A stretch of 64,000 nt of DNA from Paenibacillus woosongensis. Lineage in GTDB: Bacteria > Bacillota > Bacilli > Paenibacillales > Paenibacillaceae. Location: the NCBI RefSeq assembly GCF_030122845.1, contig NZ_CP126084.1, positions 1,984,001 to 2,048,000 of the forward strand, read 5' to 3'. Position numbers and translations under genes: made by a program. The notes below the pieces were generated by a model, which was not told where the DNA came from, made no database searches, and was given only the letters and a program-made list of their open reading frames with translations. The stretch's first letter is position 1. Each line of letters starts with the position of its first letter. Shown in pieces: positions 41,311 to 49,532 of this stretch.

Positions 41311-42381
41311 ATGGATAAAATTATACTCACGGGTGGGGGAACTTCCGGACATGTTACGCCCAACCTCTCCTTGCTGCCGAGTCTGTTGGACAGTGGGTGG
41401 GAAATTCATTATTTTGGAACTCAAAACGGGATTGAAAGTAAAATTGTTCCAAGACAATTCGTTACCTATCATTCAATTAAAGCTGGAAAGTGGAGAAGGT
41501 ATTTTGATTGGAAGAACTTTATTGATCCGATTAATGTTTTGATTGGAATTATGCAGGCCACGGTACAGATAAGGAAAATTAAGCCGAGAGTGATTTTCTC
41601 TAAAGGCGGTTATGTGTCAGTGCCTGTTGTCATTGCAGGATGGTTAAATAGAGTGCCTGTAATTGCGCATGAGTCGGATTTAACTCCTGGTTTAGCGAAT
41701 AGAATATCCACGCCATTTGTACATCAACTTTGTACCTCATTTGAAGAAACGCTTAACTTTCTTCCCTCGACCAAATCACTGCATGTAGGTTCTCCTATCC
41801 GGGAAGATCTCCTGAATGGCGACCGTGAAACGGGGCTTAGACTGTGCGGATTTAATGATCAAAAGCCGATCGTTTTGATTCTTGGCGGCAGCCTCGGATC
41901 AGTGAAGTTAAATAAATGTGTTCGGGATACTTTGCCTGTTCTGTTAGAAAATTTTCAAATCGTTCACTTATGCGGTAAAGGTAAAATGGACAATGAGTGG
42001 ATTGGCATAGAAGGATACAAACAATTCGAATATGTGGATAAAGAGATGTCTCACATTTATAAAATTACAGATATTGCAGTCGCACGGTCCGGATCCAATT
42101 CCATATTCGAGTTCTTGCGTCTTAGAATCCCCAGCTTGTTAATTCCACTTCCCAAAACCGCTAGCAGAGGTGACCAGATCATCAATGCTGCAACATTTGA
42201 AAGATTAGGCTATAGTAAAACATTACTTGAAGAACATATCACGAACGAAATCTTTGTGAAAGAACTTTTTGAGGTGTATAAGAAACGTAACGATTATATT
42301 GAAAATATGAAAAAAGCTGCAGTGCCAGATGGCAAGAGTAACATTTTGCATATCTTAAAAAAGTATAAAAGCGAGGTGTGA
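41311..42381 (+). CDS. MurG-like glycosyltransferase (GT28)
   Basis: A 356-residue homologue of MurG, which moves GlcNAc from UDP-GlcNAc to a lipid acceptor. The N-terminal GGGTSGHVTPNLSLL is the acceptor/diphosphate loop, PRVIFSKGGYVSVPVVIAGW near residue 93 and IAHESDLTPGLANR near 122 are MurG motifs, and ARSGSNSIFEFLRLRIPSLL near 258 is the UDP-GlcNAc site. MurG normally has GGTGGH and a full hydrophobic patch; here TSGH is a variant. It is not in a cell-division cluster, and a PIG-L deacetylase follows 10 bases on, so it likely adds GlcNAc (or its 2-epimer) to a pathway acceptor rather than lipid I. Confidence 0.88.
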   Translation: MDKIILTGGGTSGHVTPNLSLLPSLLDSGWEIHYFGTQNGIESKIVPRQFVTYHSIKAGKWRRYFDWKNFIDPINVLIGIMQATVQIRKIKPRVIFSKGGYVSVPVVIAGWLNRVPVIAHESDLTPGLANRISTPFVHQLCTSFEETLNFLPSTKSLHVGSPIREDLLNGDRETGLRLCGFNDQKPIVLILGGSLGSVKLNKCVRDTLPVLLENFQIVHLCGKGKMDNEWIGIEGYKQFEYVDKEMSHIYKITDIAVARSGSNSIFEFLRLRIPSLLIPLPKTASRGDQIINAATFERLGYSKTLLEEHITNEIFVKELFEVYKKRNDYIENMKKAAVPDGKSNILHILKKYKSEV

Positions 42382-42391
42382 GCTGATAACA

Positions 42392-43021
42392 ATGAAAAAG
42401 TACTTGATTGTAACAGCCCATCCAGACGATGCAGAAATCACAATGGGTGGAACCATTAAAAAATTAACTTCTGAAGGCCATAAGGTTATGACCATTATTG
42501 CATCTATCCCAACAAATAATGTTGAAGTGAGAAAGAGCGAGGCTATACGTTCTGCTGATTATTTAGATATGGAAGTAAAGTTTCTAGATACTTCATATCC
42601 TTGTACAGTTGAAGACTATACGATGATTGGCCTCATTACACAACTAGATAAAATTATAGAAGATTTTCAACCCGATGCCATTTTTACACATAGTATTGAC
42701 GATAGCCATCAAGATCACAGAATCATTTCGCAAGCGGTTCAGGCATGTTTCAGAAAATACATGTGTGATGTTTATAATTTTGAACAGACGAATCAAAGTA
42801 ATCTGATTAACAGCAATCGGTTTATACCTGATTTATATATCGATATTAGCGAACACTTTGAATCGAAACTTAATGCGCTGAGGATGCATGCTTCTCAGTT
42901 AGCGGGTTATATGGTCCATTATGTATCGGATATTAAGAAATTGGCTGAGTGGCGAGGGTACCAATATGGAACTAAGTATGCAGAGACATTTAAGACTGTT
43001 TTCAAAAAAGAATTATTGTAG
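42392..43021 (+). CDS. PIG-L family N-deacetylase
   Basis: A 209-residue LmbE/PIG-L-type zinc hydrolase that removes acetyl from GlcNAc-type sugars. The first zinc motif AHPDDAEITMGGTI is near residue 9 and the second segment HSIDDSHQDHRIISQAV near 110. MshB, BshB and TunE act on GlcNAc-containing intermediates with this fold. Here it directly follows the MurG-like transferase, so deacetylation of the newly added sugar, giving a free amine, is the natural reading. That amine could be the acylation site for the BtrH-like proteins. The ATG follows AAGCGAGGTGTGAGC. Confidence 0.92.
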   Translation: MKKYLIVTAHPDDAEITMGGTIKKLTSEGHKVMTIIASIPTNNVEVRKSEAIRSADYLDMEVKFLDTSYPCTVEDYTMIGLITQLDKIIEDFQPDAIFTHSIDDSHQDHRIISQAVQACFRKYMCDVYNFEQTNQSNLINSNRFIPDLYIDISEHFESKLNALRMHASQLAGYMVHYVSDIKKLAEWRGYQYGTKYAETFKTVFKKELL

Positions 43022-43045
43022 CAATACACAAGGAGGTCATTATGT

Positions 43046-43276
43046 ATGGAAAGACTAAAAAAAATAATACAAGACTTATGTTTCCAGACCCAGGAAATAA
43101 ATGAGAATACCAGTTTGCTGACGGATCTTGGCTTTGATTCTCTTCAAATATTAAGACTTTTGGTTGAGATAGAAAATGAGTATAAATTCAAAATTTCTTA
43201 TGATTCAATAGATTACGAAATATTTAACAAGTATGGAGAACTTGAGGCTTATGTAACCAGCAAAATCCAAAGTTGA
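43046..43276 (+). CDS. Acyl carrier protein 1
   Basis: A 76-residue carrier protein. DLGFDSLQILRLLVEIENEY near residues 27-46 carries the DSL motif, whose Ser takes the 4'-phosphopantetheine arm. The acidic helices fit the family. The ATG at 43046 follows AAGGAGGTCATTATGT. It is free-standing, with no polyketide or peptide synthetase nearby. The next gene is a dioxygenase of a family that can act on carrier-bound substrates, so this ACP may hold the substrate being hydroxylated. Confidence 0.9.
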   Translation: MERLKKIIQDLCFQTQEINENTSLLTDLGFDSLQILRLLVEIENEYKFKISYDSIDYEIFNKYGELEAYVTSKIQS

Positions 43277-43292
43277 AGGAGGTACTGTAATT

Positions 43293-44036
43293 GTGGCTCA
43301 ACAACAAAACGCATTCTATGATTATTATATTGATATAACTGAACCTAATTTTGTCGATAAAGCAAATGATGCCCTCAACAAAAAAGGTATAGTAACTTTT
43401 GAACAGAACCTGTCGAGAGATGAATTCGTTTCTTTGTCCAAAGAATTTGGGGAAGTTTATATTCACTCCAAAAGTGATGACGATGGCGCGGACATTATAA
43501 CGAATGTATACAAGCAGGAATGGTATAGGAATTTTACGGCTAGAAAATTTGAATTTCATACAGATTATAGTAAAAGCAAGGTGCCGCCGTCACTTCTATT
43601 CTTTTATTGTCAACAAGCTGCGCCTGAAGGTGGCGAATCCATACTTTTGGATGGACGAAAGCTGTACGAAGTGTTAAAGGAAACAGATCGAAATACACTT
43701 CATGAGCTTTGCCGCCCTGGCTCAGTCATTTTTGGTGAAGATCTAATATTAGGCTCCGTATTCGAGAAGTTGCCAAATGGAGAAGTTTTTATTAGATTCC
43801 GATATGACAACCTAATCTATTTTTCTGTTCCTGTGTTGAACATCATGCCTAAGTTACAAGAACTATTTGAAGAACTAACTATTACCTTTCGATTAGAAAC
43901 GAATCAAGGATACATACTAAAGAATGGCCAATGGCTGCATGGAAGGAATTCCTGGAAAGGTGAGAGAACCGGTTTACGCATGATGATCAATTCTGAATCT
44001 CCTTACGGAAATGTTCCACTAGGTTTCCGAGTGTAA
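43293..44036 (+). CDS. TauD/SyrP-like Fe(II)/2-oxoglutarate dioxygenase
   Basis: A 247-residue oxygenase. The facial triad is His-x-Asp in FEFHTDYSKSK near residue 88 and a distal His in WLHGRNSWKGERTGLRMM near 225; the Arg in ERTGLR binds 2-oxoglutarate. APEGGESILLDGRKLYEVL near 110 is typical of the TauD/SyrP/AsnO group, which hydroxylates free or carrier-tethered acids. The GTG at 43293 follows AAGGAGGTACTGTAATT. It is 16 bases after an ACP gene. Hydroxylation of the acyl side chain is a reasonable guess. Confidence 0.85.
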   Translation: MAQQQNAFYDYYIDITEPNFVDKANDALNKKGIVTFEQNLSRDEFVSLSKEFGEVYIHSKSDDDGADIITNVYKQEWYRNFTARKFEFHTDYSKSKVPPSLLFFYCQQAAPEGGESILLDGRKLYEVLKETDRNTLHELCRPGSVIFGEDLILGSVFEKLPNGEVFIRFRYDNLIYFSVPVLNIMPKLQELFEELTITFRLETNQGYILKNGQWLHGRNSWKGERTGLRMMINSESPYGNVPLGFRV

Positions 44037-44064
44037 GCGATTTAATTGGGAAAGGATACTTAAT

Positions 44065-45231
44065 ATGACTACGAACAAAAAGAAAAAGATTATGGTTATT
44101 TTTGGTACGCGCCCAGAAGCAACAAAGATGGCGCCAGTCATTCAAGAGTTAAGGAGTACTGGTTTAAGCTGGTTTAATACGACAGTTGTAGTTACGGGCC
44201 AGCACAAGGAACAATTATATCAAGCTTTGGAGAACTTTAACCTGAAGGCCGACGTTGATTTGAACATCATGAAAGAAAGACAAACGCTTACCTATATTAC
44301 TACATCTGCAATTTCTGGACTGAGTCAAGTCATCGAGAACGAGAAGCCGGACCTAGTATTGGTGCATGGAGATACTCAAACTGCAATGTGTGGTGCGCTT
44401 GCGGCATTTTATAATCAAGTACCAGTTGGGCATGTAGAAGCTGGGCTTCGTTCCTTTAATAAATATTCTCCATATCCTGAGGAAGTGAATCGAAAAGTAG
44501 CGGATGTCGTATCAGATATTTTGTTTGCTCCAACAAATAACGGACGTGTAAACCTATTAAGAGAAGCATATCCTGAAAAAGATATTTTCGTAACGGGGCA
44601 AACATCAGTGGATGCTGCGTTGTCCATGTATAACAGTAATTACAATTTTATTGACGAGAAAATTCGGGAAATTGATTTTAAGAATAACAGAGTTATAGCG
44701 GTAACAGCTCATCGAAGAGAGAATTATGGAGCGCCATTGAGACAAATGTTTAGCGCGATGAGAAGAATTGTTGACGAGTATCCAGATACGTTATTGGTTT
44801 ATCCAGTACATTTGAGTCCCGTGGTGAGAGAAGTAGCGTTTGAATTGCTATCTGATCATGATCGAATTATGCTAACCGATCCGTTAATCTTTAGCGACAT
44901 GTTAAATTTAATGGCTCGCTCATATCTTGTGTTAAGTGATTCCGGAGGTTTGCAAGAAGAGTCTTCTGTTTTTAGGACGCCTATGGTGTTAATGCGTGAT
45001 ACGACGGAACGCCCGGAGGCATTGGAAGCCAATACAGTCGTTCTTTCAGGAACGGAAGAAGATAAAATCTACACCATTACCAGCAATTTATTGTCTAACG
45101 TCAAAGACTACACCCGAATGAAGAATGCTGTCAATCCTTTTGGGGACGGAAAAGCCTCGCAGCGAATTGTTAAATATCTGGCTTATCATTTCGGTTTGAT
45201 CCAAGAGAAACCTCAAGAGTTCGAATCGTAG
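44065..45231 (+). CDS. wecB: UDP-N-acetylglucosamine 2-epimerase (non-hydrolysing)
   Basis: A 388-residue GT-B-fold epimerase that interconverts UDP-GlcNAc and UDP-ManNAc. MVIFGTRPEATKMAPVI near residue 10, VVTGQHKEQLY near 46, VHGDTQTAMCGALAAFYNQV near 96, GHVEAGLRSFNKYSPYPEEV near 118 and DSGGLQEESSVFRTPMVLMR near 291 are the full set of family motifs. It ends before a radical SAM gene. A host copy for teichoic acid synthesis is expected elsewhere, so this one probably supplies the pathway with a 2-epimeric sugar donor for the MurG-like enzyme. Confidence 0.93.
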   Translation: MTTNKKKKIMVIFGTRPEATKMAPVIQELRSTGLSWFNTTVVVTGQHKEQLYQALENFNLKADVDLNIMKERQTLTYITTSAISGLSQVIENEKPDLVLVHGDTQTAMCGALAAFYNQVPVGHVEAGLRSFNKYSPYPEEVNRKVADVVSDILFAPTNNGRVNLLREAYPEKDIFVTGQTSVDAALSMYNSNYNFIDEKIREIDFKNNRVIAVTAHRRENYGAPLRQMFSAMRRIVDEYPDTLLVYPVHLSPVVREVAFELLSDHDRIMLTDPLIFSDMLNLMARSYLVLSDSGGLQEESSVFRTPMVLMRDTTERPEALEANTVVLSGTEEDKIYTITSNLLSNVKDYTRMKNAVNPFGDGKASQRIVKYLAYHFGLIQEKPQEFES

Positions 45232-45265
45232 CAAGTACTTAAACTAAATTTTCAGGAGGTATTGT

Positions 45266-46447
45266 ATGCTAAAGGATAAAAAAAAGGGCATGACTCCCCT
45301 ATCAGTACTGAGTCAGCCTCATGAAGAGTTCGAAGACGATAAAGTTCTATATACAGGAAGAATTCAGAAGTTTAACGGAACATTTAATAGAGAAGAATTT
45401 CTCAGAGTAGCACCAGCCCCATGGACAGTGGATTTTCAATTGACCGCTGTTTGTAATCACCATTGTATTTTTTGTTCGTACGACGACCGTAATAAGCATT
45501 TGCAGAAAAATAAACTGGATCTTGTACTGAAAACGCACCGTGATTTGATTGATATGGGAGCTAGAGGAATAATTTATACTGGTGGCGGAGAGCCTCTATC
45601 TTGGAGAGACGGCGGAGTTGATCTAGCCGATTTAGTTGAAAACATGGATTATGGCGAATACTGCAAGCCTAGCTTAGTAACGAATGCTGTCATGTTACAG
45701 AAAATGCTTAAACCGAATATTTTAAGAAAGTTGCATTTTGTTGCAATCAGCGTGTATGCCCATACACCTGAGCTGTATAAAGATGTTGTGAAAGTAAATG
45801 CTTTCAAAGCACAGACAGATAATATTCGTAGAATCATTCAAATGAAAAAAGACTTGAATTTAAAATACCCAGAACTTAATTTCAAAATCCTGATCAATAG
45901 GGCAAATTACAAGTACCTCCCTGAAATCTACAAGTTCTATAAGGAAATGGGAGTTGAATACATTTTTATGCGCTGCGTCAATAACTTTGAAGAGGGCCAA
46001 GACGTGGAATTATCGGATTTACAAAAAGAAGAATTGGAGTCTCTTGTTAGAAGAAAAATGGATATTGGAGAGGAGTATGTTGAGGATTTTCTTAAAAGCT
46101 TACTACCGCCAAAGAATATGGAGCCGGCAAGCAACTGTTGGACAGTTAAAATGGGACATAATCTCTTAATATCTACCTTAGGAGAATGTTCTATCGAGAT
46201 TCCGTACGGTGCAAAAAAAGAATTCTGTATTGGTAACGTTAATAACCAATCTATAAAAGATATATGGGGATCTGAGCAGCATCTTGAGGTCATCAACAAA
46301 CTGAATCATCAAATGAGAAATCACGGTTGTGATCTGCGCATGTGCAGACATCATAAATATAACAAAATAATGGATCAATATCTGAACAATGAGATAGGAG
46401 ACCCAGACATGGCTAAATTTGATATGAAGCATGGATATTATTTGTAG
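45266..46447 (+). CDS. Radical SAM enzyme with SPASM-like C-terminus
   Basis: A 393-residue iron-sulfur enzyme. The radical SAM cluster motif is CNHHCIFC (CxxxCxxC) near residue 63, and GIIYTGGGEPLSWRDGG near 102 is the GGE motif. The C-terminal part has Cys in PASNCWTVK, GECSIE, KEFCIGNVN and CDLRMCRHH, enough for one or two auxiliary clusters as in SPASM proteins. WTVDFQLTAVCNHHC opens the barrel. The ATG follows AGGAGGTATTGT. Related enzymes act on peptides, sugars (BtrN) or nucleosides; the substrate here is unknown. No precursor-peptide gene is visible nearby, which favours a small molecule. Confidence 0.88.
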   Translation: MLKDKKKGMTPLSVLSQPHEEFEDDKVLYTGRIQKFNGTFNREEFLRVAPAPWTVDFQLTAVCNHHCIFCSYDDRNKHLQKNKLDLVLKTHRDLIDMGARGIIYTGGGEPLSWRDGGVDLADLVENMDYGEYCKPSLVTNAVMLQKMLKPNILRKLHFVAISVYAHTPELYKDVVKVNAFKAQTDNIRRIIQMKKDLNLKYPELNFKILINRANYKYLPEIYKFYKEMGVEYIFMRCVNNFEEGQDVELSDLQKEELESLVRRKMDIGEEYVEDFLKSLLPPKNMEPASNCWTVKMGHNLLISTLGECSIEIPYGAKKEFCIGNVNNQSIKDIWGSEQHLEVINKLNHQMRNHGCDLRMCRHHKYNKIMDQYLNNEIGDPDMAKFDMKHGYYL

Positions 46448-46469
46448 TTCGTGGAATATGGGGAAATCT

Positions 46470-47213
46470 ATGAAGAGCGATATCACTGTTTGTATACACC
46501 AACCCAATTTTCTACCTTGGATTGGCTTTATACATAAAGTATTTCTTAGCGATGTGTTTGTAATTTTAGACGATGTTATGTTTTCTAAACAAGATTATCA
46601 GAATAGAAATACAATACTTACAGCGAATGGACCATTGCAATTAAGTGTCCCCGTTAAAAGCAACCCTGAGAGAAGATATATCAATAATATAGAGATTTCT
46701 TATCAAACGAATTGGCGAAAGAAACATTTAGAATCTATTTATTACTCATATAAAAAAGCATCATACTTCCAGCCTTTCTATGAAAGGCTGGAGCATATTT
46801 ATGACAGCGATTTTGTAAGGTTGTACGATTTGAACGTTGCAATTATCAAATGCATTCTCGATTATTTGAAAATCAACACTAAGATTGTATTGTCATCAAA
46901 TTTAGGTTCTGCTACCGGGAAAACCATGAGACTCGTGGATATTTGCGAAAAGCTTGGTGCTTCAAACTATATTTACGGCGGTACAGCCGATTATATGGAT
47001 CGGACATTATTTTACCAGAAGCAAATTAATCTAATCTCGCAAAACTTTAATCATCCTACTTATTCACAGATGCACTCTATCAGCTTTGTCAGTTGCTTGT
47101 CAATAGTAGACTGGATATTCCAACATCCTGCAGAGCATATAGTTTCGTATCTTGAAAGTGAAAGGGGGAAATTATCCATTGACAATCAAAAATACAGCTC
47201 CTTGGTTCAGTGA
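46470..47213 (+). CDS. WbqC-like family protein
   Basis: A roughly 247-residue protein of the WbqC family. The start VCIHQPNFLPWIGFIHKVFL and DVFVILDDVMFSKQDYQNRN are the family signature; also LSVPVK and TNWRKKHLESIYYSYKK. WbqC proteins are found in amino-sugar and surface-glycan loci beside DegT aminotransferases, as here, but their reaction is not established to my knowledge. The ATG at 46470 is 8 bases after GGGG; 46458 and 46431 are in-frame alternatives, the last overlapping the radical SAM gene. The next gene overlaps its 3' end by about 35 bases. Confidence 0.85.
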   Translation: MKSDITVCIHQPNFLPWIGFIHKVFLSDVFVILDDVMFSKQDYQNRNTILTANGPLQLSVPVKSNPERRYINNIEISYQTNWRKKHLESIYYSYKKASYFQPFYERLEHIYDSDFVRLYDLNVAIIKCILDYLKINTKIVLSSNLGSATGKTMRLVDICEKLGASNYIYGGTADYMDRTLFYQKQINLISQNFNHPTYSQMHSISFVSCLSIVDWIFQHPAEHIVSYLESERGKLSIDNQKYSSLVQ

Positions 47214-48345
47214 GGATCTAAAGGAGCAATATTTGGAGATCAGCCGCGACATTTTAGATTCGGGCGAATTGGTTTGCGGTCCATATACCAGCATGTTGGA
47301 AGAAGAGGTTGCGAAGGTTTGCCAAACCAAATTTTCAGTATGCGTATCTTCTGGTACTGCTGCATTAGAGATTATATTTAAATATTTAAATGTTGAAGAT
47401 CATGAGATCTTGATTCCGAATAATACATTTATTTCGACTCTGTATGCAGTTAAAAATGCTAAGGCAGTTCCGATATTGACAGATATCGATCCGCATACGT
47501 TTTGTATTGACATTGAAGATGTACGGAAGAAGATCACCCATCGGACTAAGGTGTTGCTGCTCGTCCATATTGCTGGCTATGTTCCGTCTAACGTTGGGGA
47601 ATTAAAACGACTTTGCGATGAACATCAGATCTTCTTGGTTGAAGACAGCTCGCATGCTTTTGGGGCAAGCTATGGGGAGCACAAGGCCGGAGGGATAGGT
47701 TTGGCTTCGGCTTGCTCGCTATATCCAACCAAAATTGTGACAGGTGGCGTTGGCGGGCTTGTTTCAACGAATGATCGTAAACTATATGAGTTTGCCTTAT
47801 TACTCCGGTCCCACGGAAACGACTTAAACGGTAAAAACCAGTACATATCATCGAACTGGTTGATGTCTGAATTTAGTGCATTGTTATGCTTATTACAAGT
47901 TAGGGATATCAACAATATACTTTCTTATAGAAACCGTATTGCGGCTGCTTACAACGAAATTATTGCCAAATACGAGCATTTTTTTAGTGTTCAGCCATGC
48001 GATGATAACCGCATTCACCCATTCTATAAATTTATAGTAAAATGTAAAGATAAGAGGATGAAAACGCAATTATTGGATTTTTTTCAGCGGCAAGGCATTC
48101 AATTGGGACATTGCTATGAAGTACTTATAAGTCAGCATCCCAGCACGGTGGAACTATTTGGGGCTGAATCTTTACAGAACTCCTTAAAATTCTCAGAAAG
48201 TCATATAACCCTTCCTTGTCATCTAGGAATGGGGCATAGTGATATAAATTTGATTTGTAATACATTTGAGGATTTTTTGGTCCGATATGAACATTCACTT
48301 TCATACAAGAGATGCAGTGAAGATAAACTAGAAGTGGGGCCGTGA
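47179..48345 (+). CDS. DegT/DnrJ/EryC1/StrS-type PLP aminotransferase
   Basis: A 388-residue PLP enzyme that typically aminates keto-sugars or cyclitols bound to nucleotide. SSGTAALEIIFKYL near residue 63 binds PLP phosphate, VEDSSHAFGASYGEHKAG near 155 includes the ring-binding Asp, and SLYPTKIVTGGVGGLVST near 183 has the internal-aldimine Lys. GHCYEVL near 310 replaces the usual YP.PLH. The TTG at 47179 follows AAGGGGGAAATTATCCA. It sits after WbqC, a frequent pairing in amino-sugar loci. No nucleotide-sugar dehydratase is present, so its keto substrate must come from another enzyme, perhaps the SDR or radical SAM protein. Confidence 0.92.
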   Translation: MTIKNTAPWFSEDLKEQYLEISRDILDSGELVCGPYTSMLEEEVAKVCQTKFSVCVSSGTAALEIIFKYLNVEDHEILIPNNTFISTLYAVKNAKAVPILTDIDPHTFCIDIEDVRKKITHRTKVLLLVHIAGYVPSNVGELKRLCDEHQIFLVEDSSHAFGASYGEHKAGGIGLASACSLYPTKIVTGGVGGLVSTNDRKLYEFALLLRSHGNDLNGKNQYISSNWLMSEFSALLCLLQVRDINNILSYRNRIAAAYNEIIAKYEHFFSVQPCDDNRIHPFYKFIVKCKDKRMKTQLLDFFQRQGIQLGHCYEVLISQHPSTVELFGAESLQNSLKFSESHITLPCHLGMGHSDINLICNTFEDFLVRYEHSLSYKRCSEDKLEVGP

Positions 48346-48346
48346 T

Positions 48347-49513
48347 ATGCATATGGTAGAACATATAAAGCCTTTTCAACTGGAGAAAATATCAAATTTA
48401 CTAACAGAGCTGTACAGAACTAATTCATACTACAAAGAGATTTTTCATCTGCACGATGTGAATGTTGGCAAGTTCTTGTTAAAAGAATTCAAAAAGTTAC
48501 CTTATTTAACTAAAGAGGATATAAGACACAACTATGAGCAATACTTGTCGTCAACCTCCGAGGAAATATTTCTGGAGATGACTACAGGAACTACAGGAAG
48601 ACCGATGAAATGCCCGAAAACCAAAACAGAACGTTTGATATCCACACTTGCGATCTGGGATGAAAGGAAAAAGTGGGATCCAGACGTAAATATTAATAAT
48701 TTTGTCAGTTTGTATGGTAGCAGATTTGGTGATGCTTTCAATTTCGACGTTGCCAACATGCGAAAGATATTCGATTCTATTTTGCAAACCAACCCTAGAT
48801 GGCTAAGTGCCCCAATTACAGCAATTAAAAAATATGCCAAGTTAGCAGAACAACATTATGCTAACAAATTTCAGATTAAATTCATCGAACTTGTTGGCGA
48901 ATATGCCGACAGGAGCGAACGGCAATACATTGAGCAAGTATTTGGATGCAAAACGATTGTTCATTATGGATTACGTGAAACTTGGGGTATTGCCTACGAG
49001 TGTCCTGAGGGAAACTTGCATGTTAGAGATGATATTTTCTTTATTGAAGAAGCTGCCGCTAACGATAATATGAATGAGCTGATCGTAACAAGCTTTTATA
49101 ATAAACTAATGCCAATTATTCGTTACCGAACAGGTGATATTGGACGTTGTAAGTTGATAAAATGCAATTGCGGCCAGGAAGGTCAAGTCATAGAGTTGAT
49201 GGGTGGGCGCGTTGCAGGAGTCATTAAAGGTCCGAACGAATACCTCGGGGATATCTTTTTCAAAAGAGTAATGAGTAATATGCACGAACTTGGTTTTGAT
49301 TGCATAGATAGTTTTGTGGTGGTGCAATCTAGCATTGATCAATTCGATATTCAGCTTGTCAAAAAGAATAATTTTACTGATGAGTCAGCCAGAGTCTTCC
49401 ATCAGCTCATTAATAATAGACTAGGACGCGAAATGAAAGTGAACTTGATCTTTATGAAAGAGATTCCTGTCTCTCCAAGCGGGAAATCTCAGATATTTAA
49501 ATGTGTTTGCTAG
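48347..49513 (+). CDS. PaaK-like acyl-adenylating ligase
   Basis: A 388-residue protein related to phenylacetate-CoA ligase in the ANL superfamily. The AMP-binding P-loop is EMTTGTTGRPMKCPK near residue 80. HYGLRETWGIAYEC near 207 is the A5-like motif, IRYRTGDIGRCKLIKCNCGQ near 260 contains the conserved Asp and Cys residues of a possible zinc knuckle, and ELMGGRVAGVIKGP follows. SPSGKSQIFKC ends with the A10-type Lys. Shorter N-terminus than PaaK. The ATG starts one base after the preceding stop region. First of three acyl-activating enzymes in the cluster, which also has three ACPs. Confidence 0.85.
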   Translation: MHMVEHIKPFQLEKISNLLTELYRTNSYYKEIFHLHDVNVGKFLLKEFKKLPYLTKEDIRHNYEQYLSSTSEEIFLEMTTGTTGRPMKCPKTKTERLISTLAIWDERKKWDPDVNINNFVSLYGSRFGDAFNFDVANMRKIFDSILQTNPRWLSAPITAIKKYAKLAEQHYANKFQIKFIELVGEYADRSERQYIEQVFGCKTIVHYGLRETWGIAYECPEGNLHVRDDIFFIEEAAANDNMNELIVTSFYNKLMPIIRYRTGDIGRCKLIKCNCGQEGQVIELMGGRVAGVIKGPNEYLGDIFFKRVMSNMHELGFDCIDSFVVVQSSIDQFDIQLVKKNNFTDESARVFHQLINNRLGREMKVNLIFMKEIPVSPSGKSQIFKCVC

Positions 49514-49532
49514 TTAGATGGGGTGACATGAT

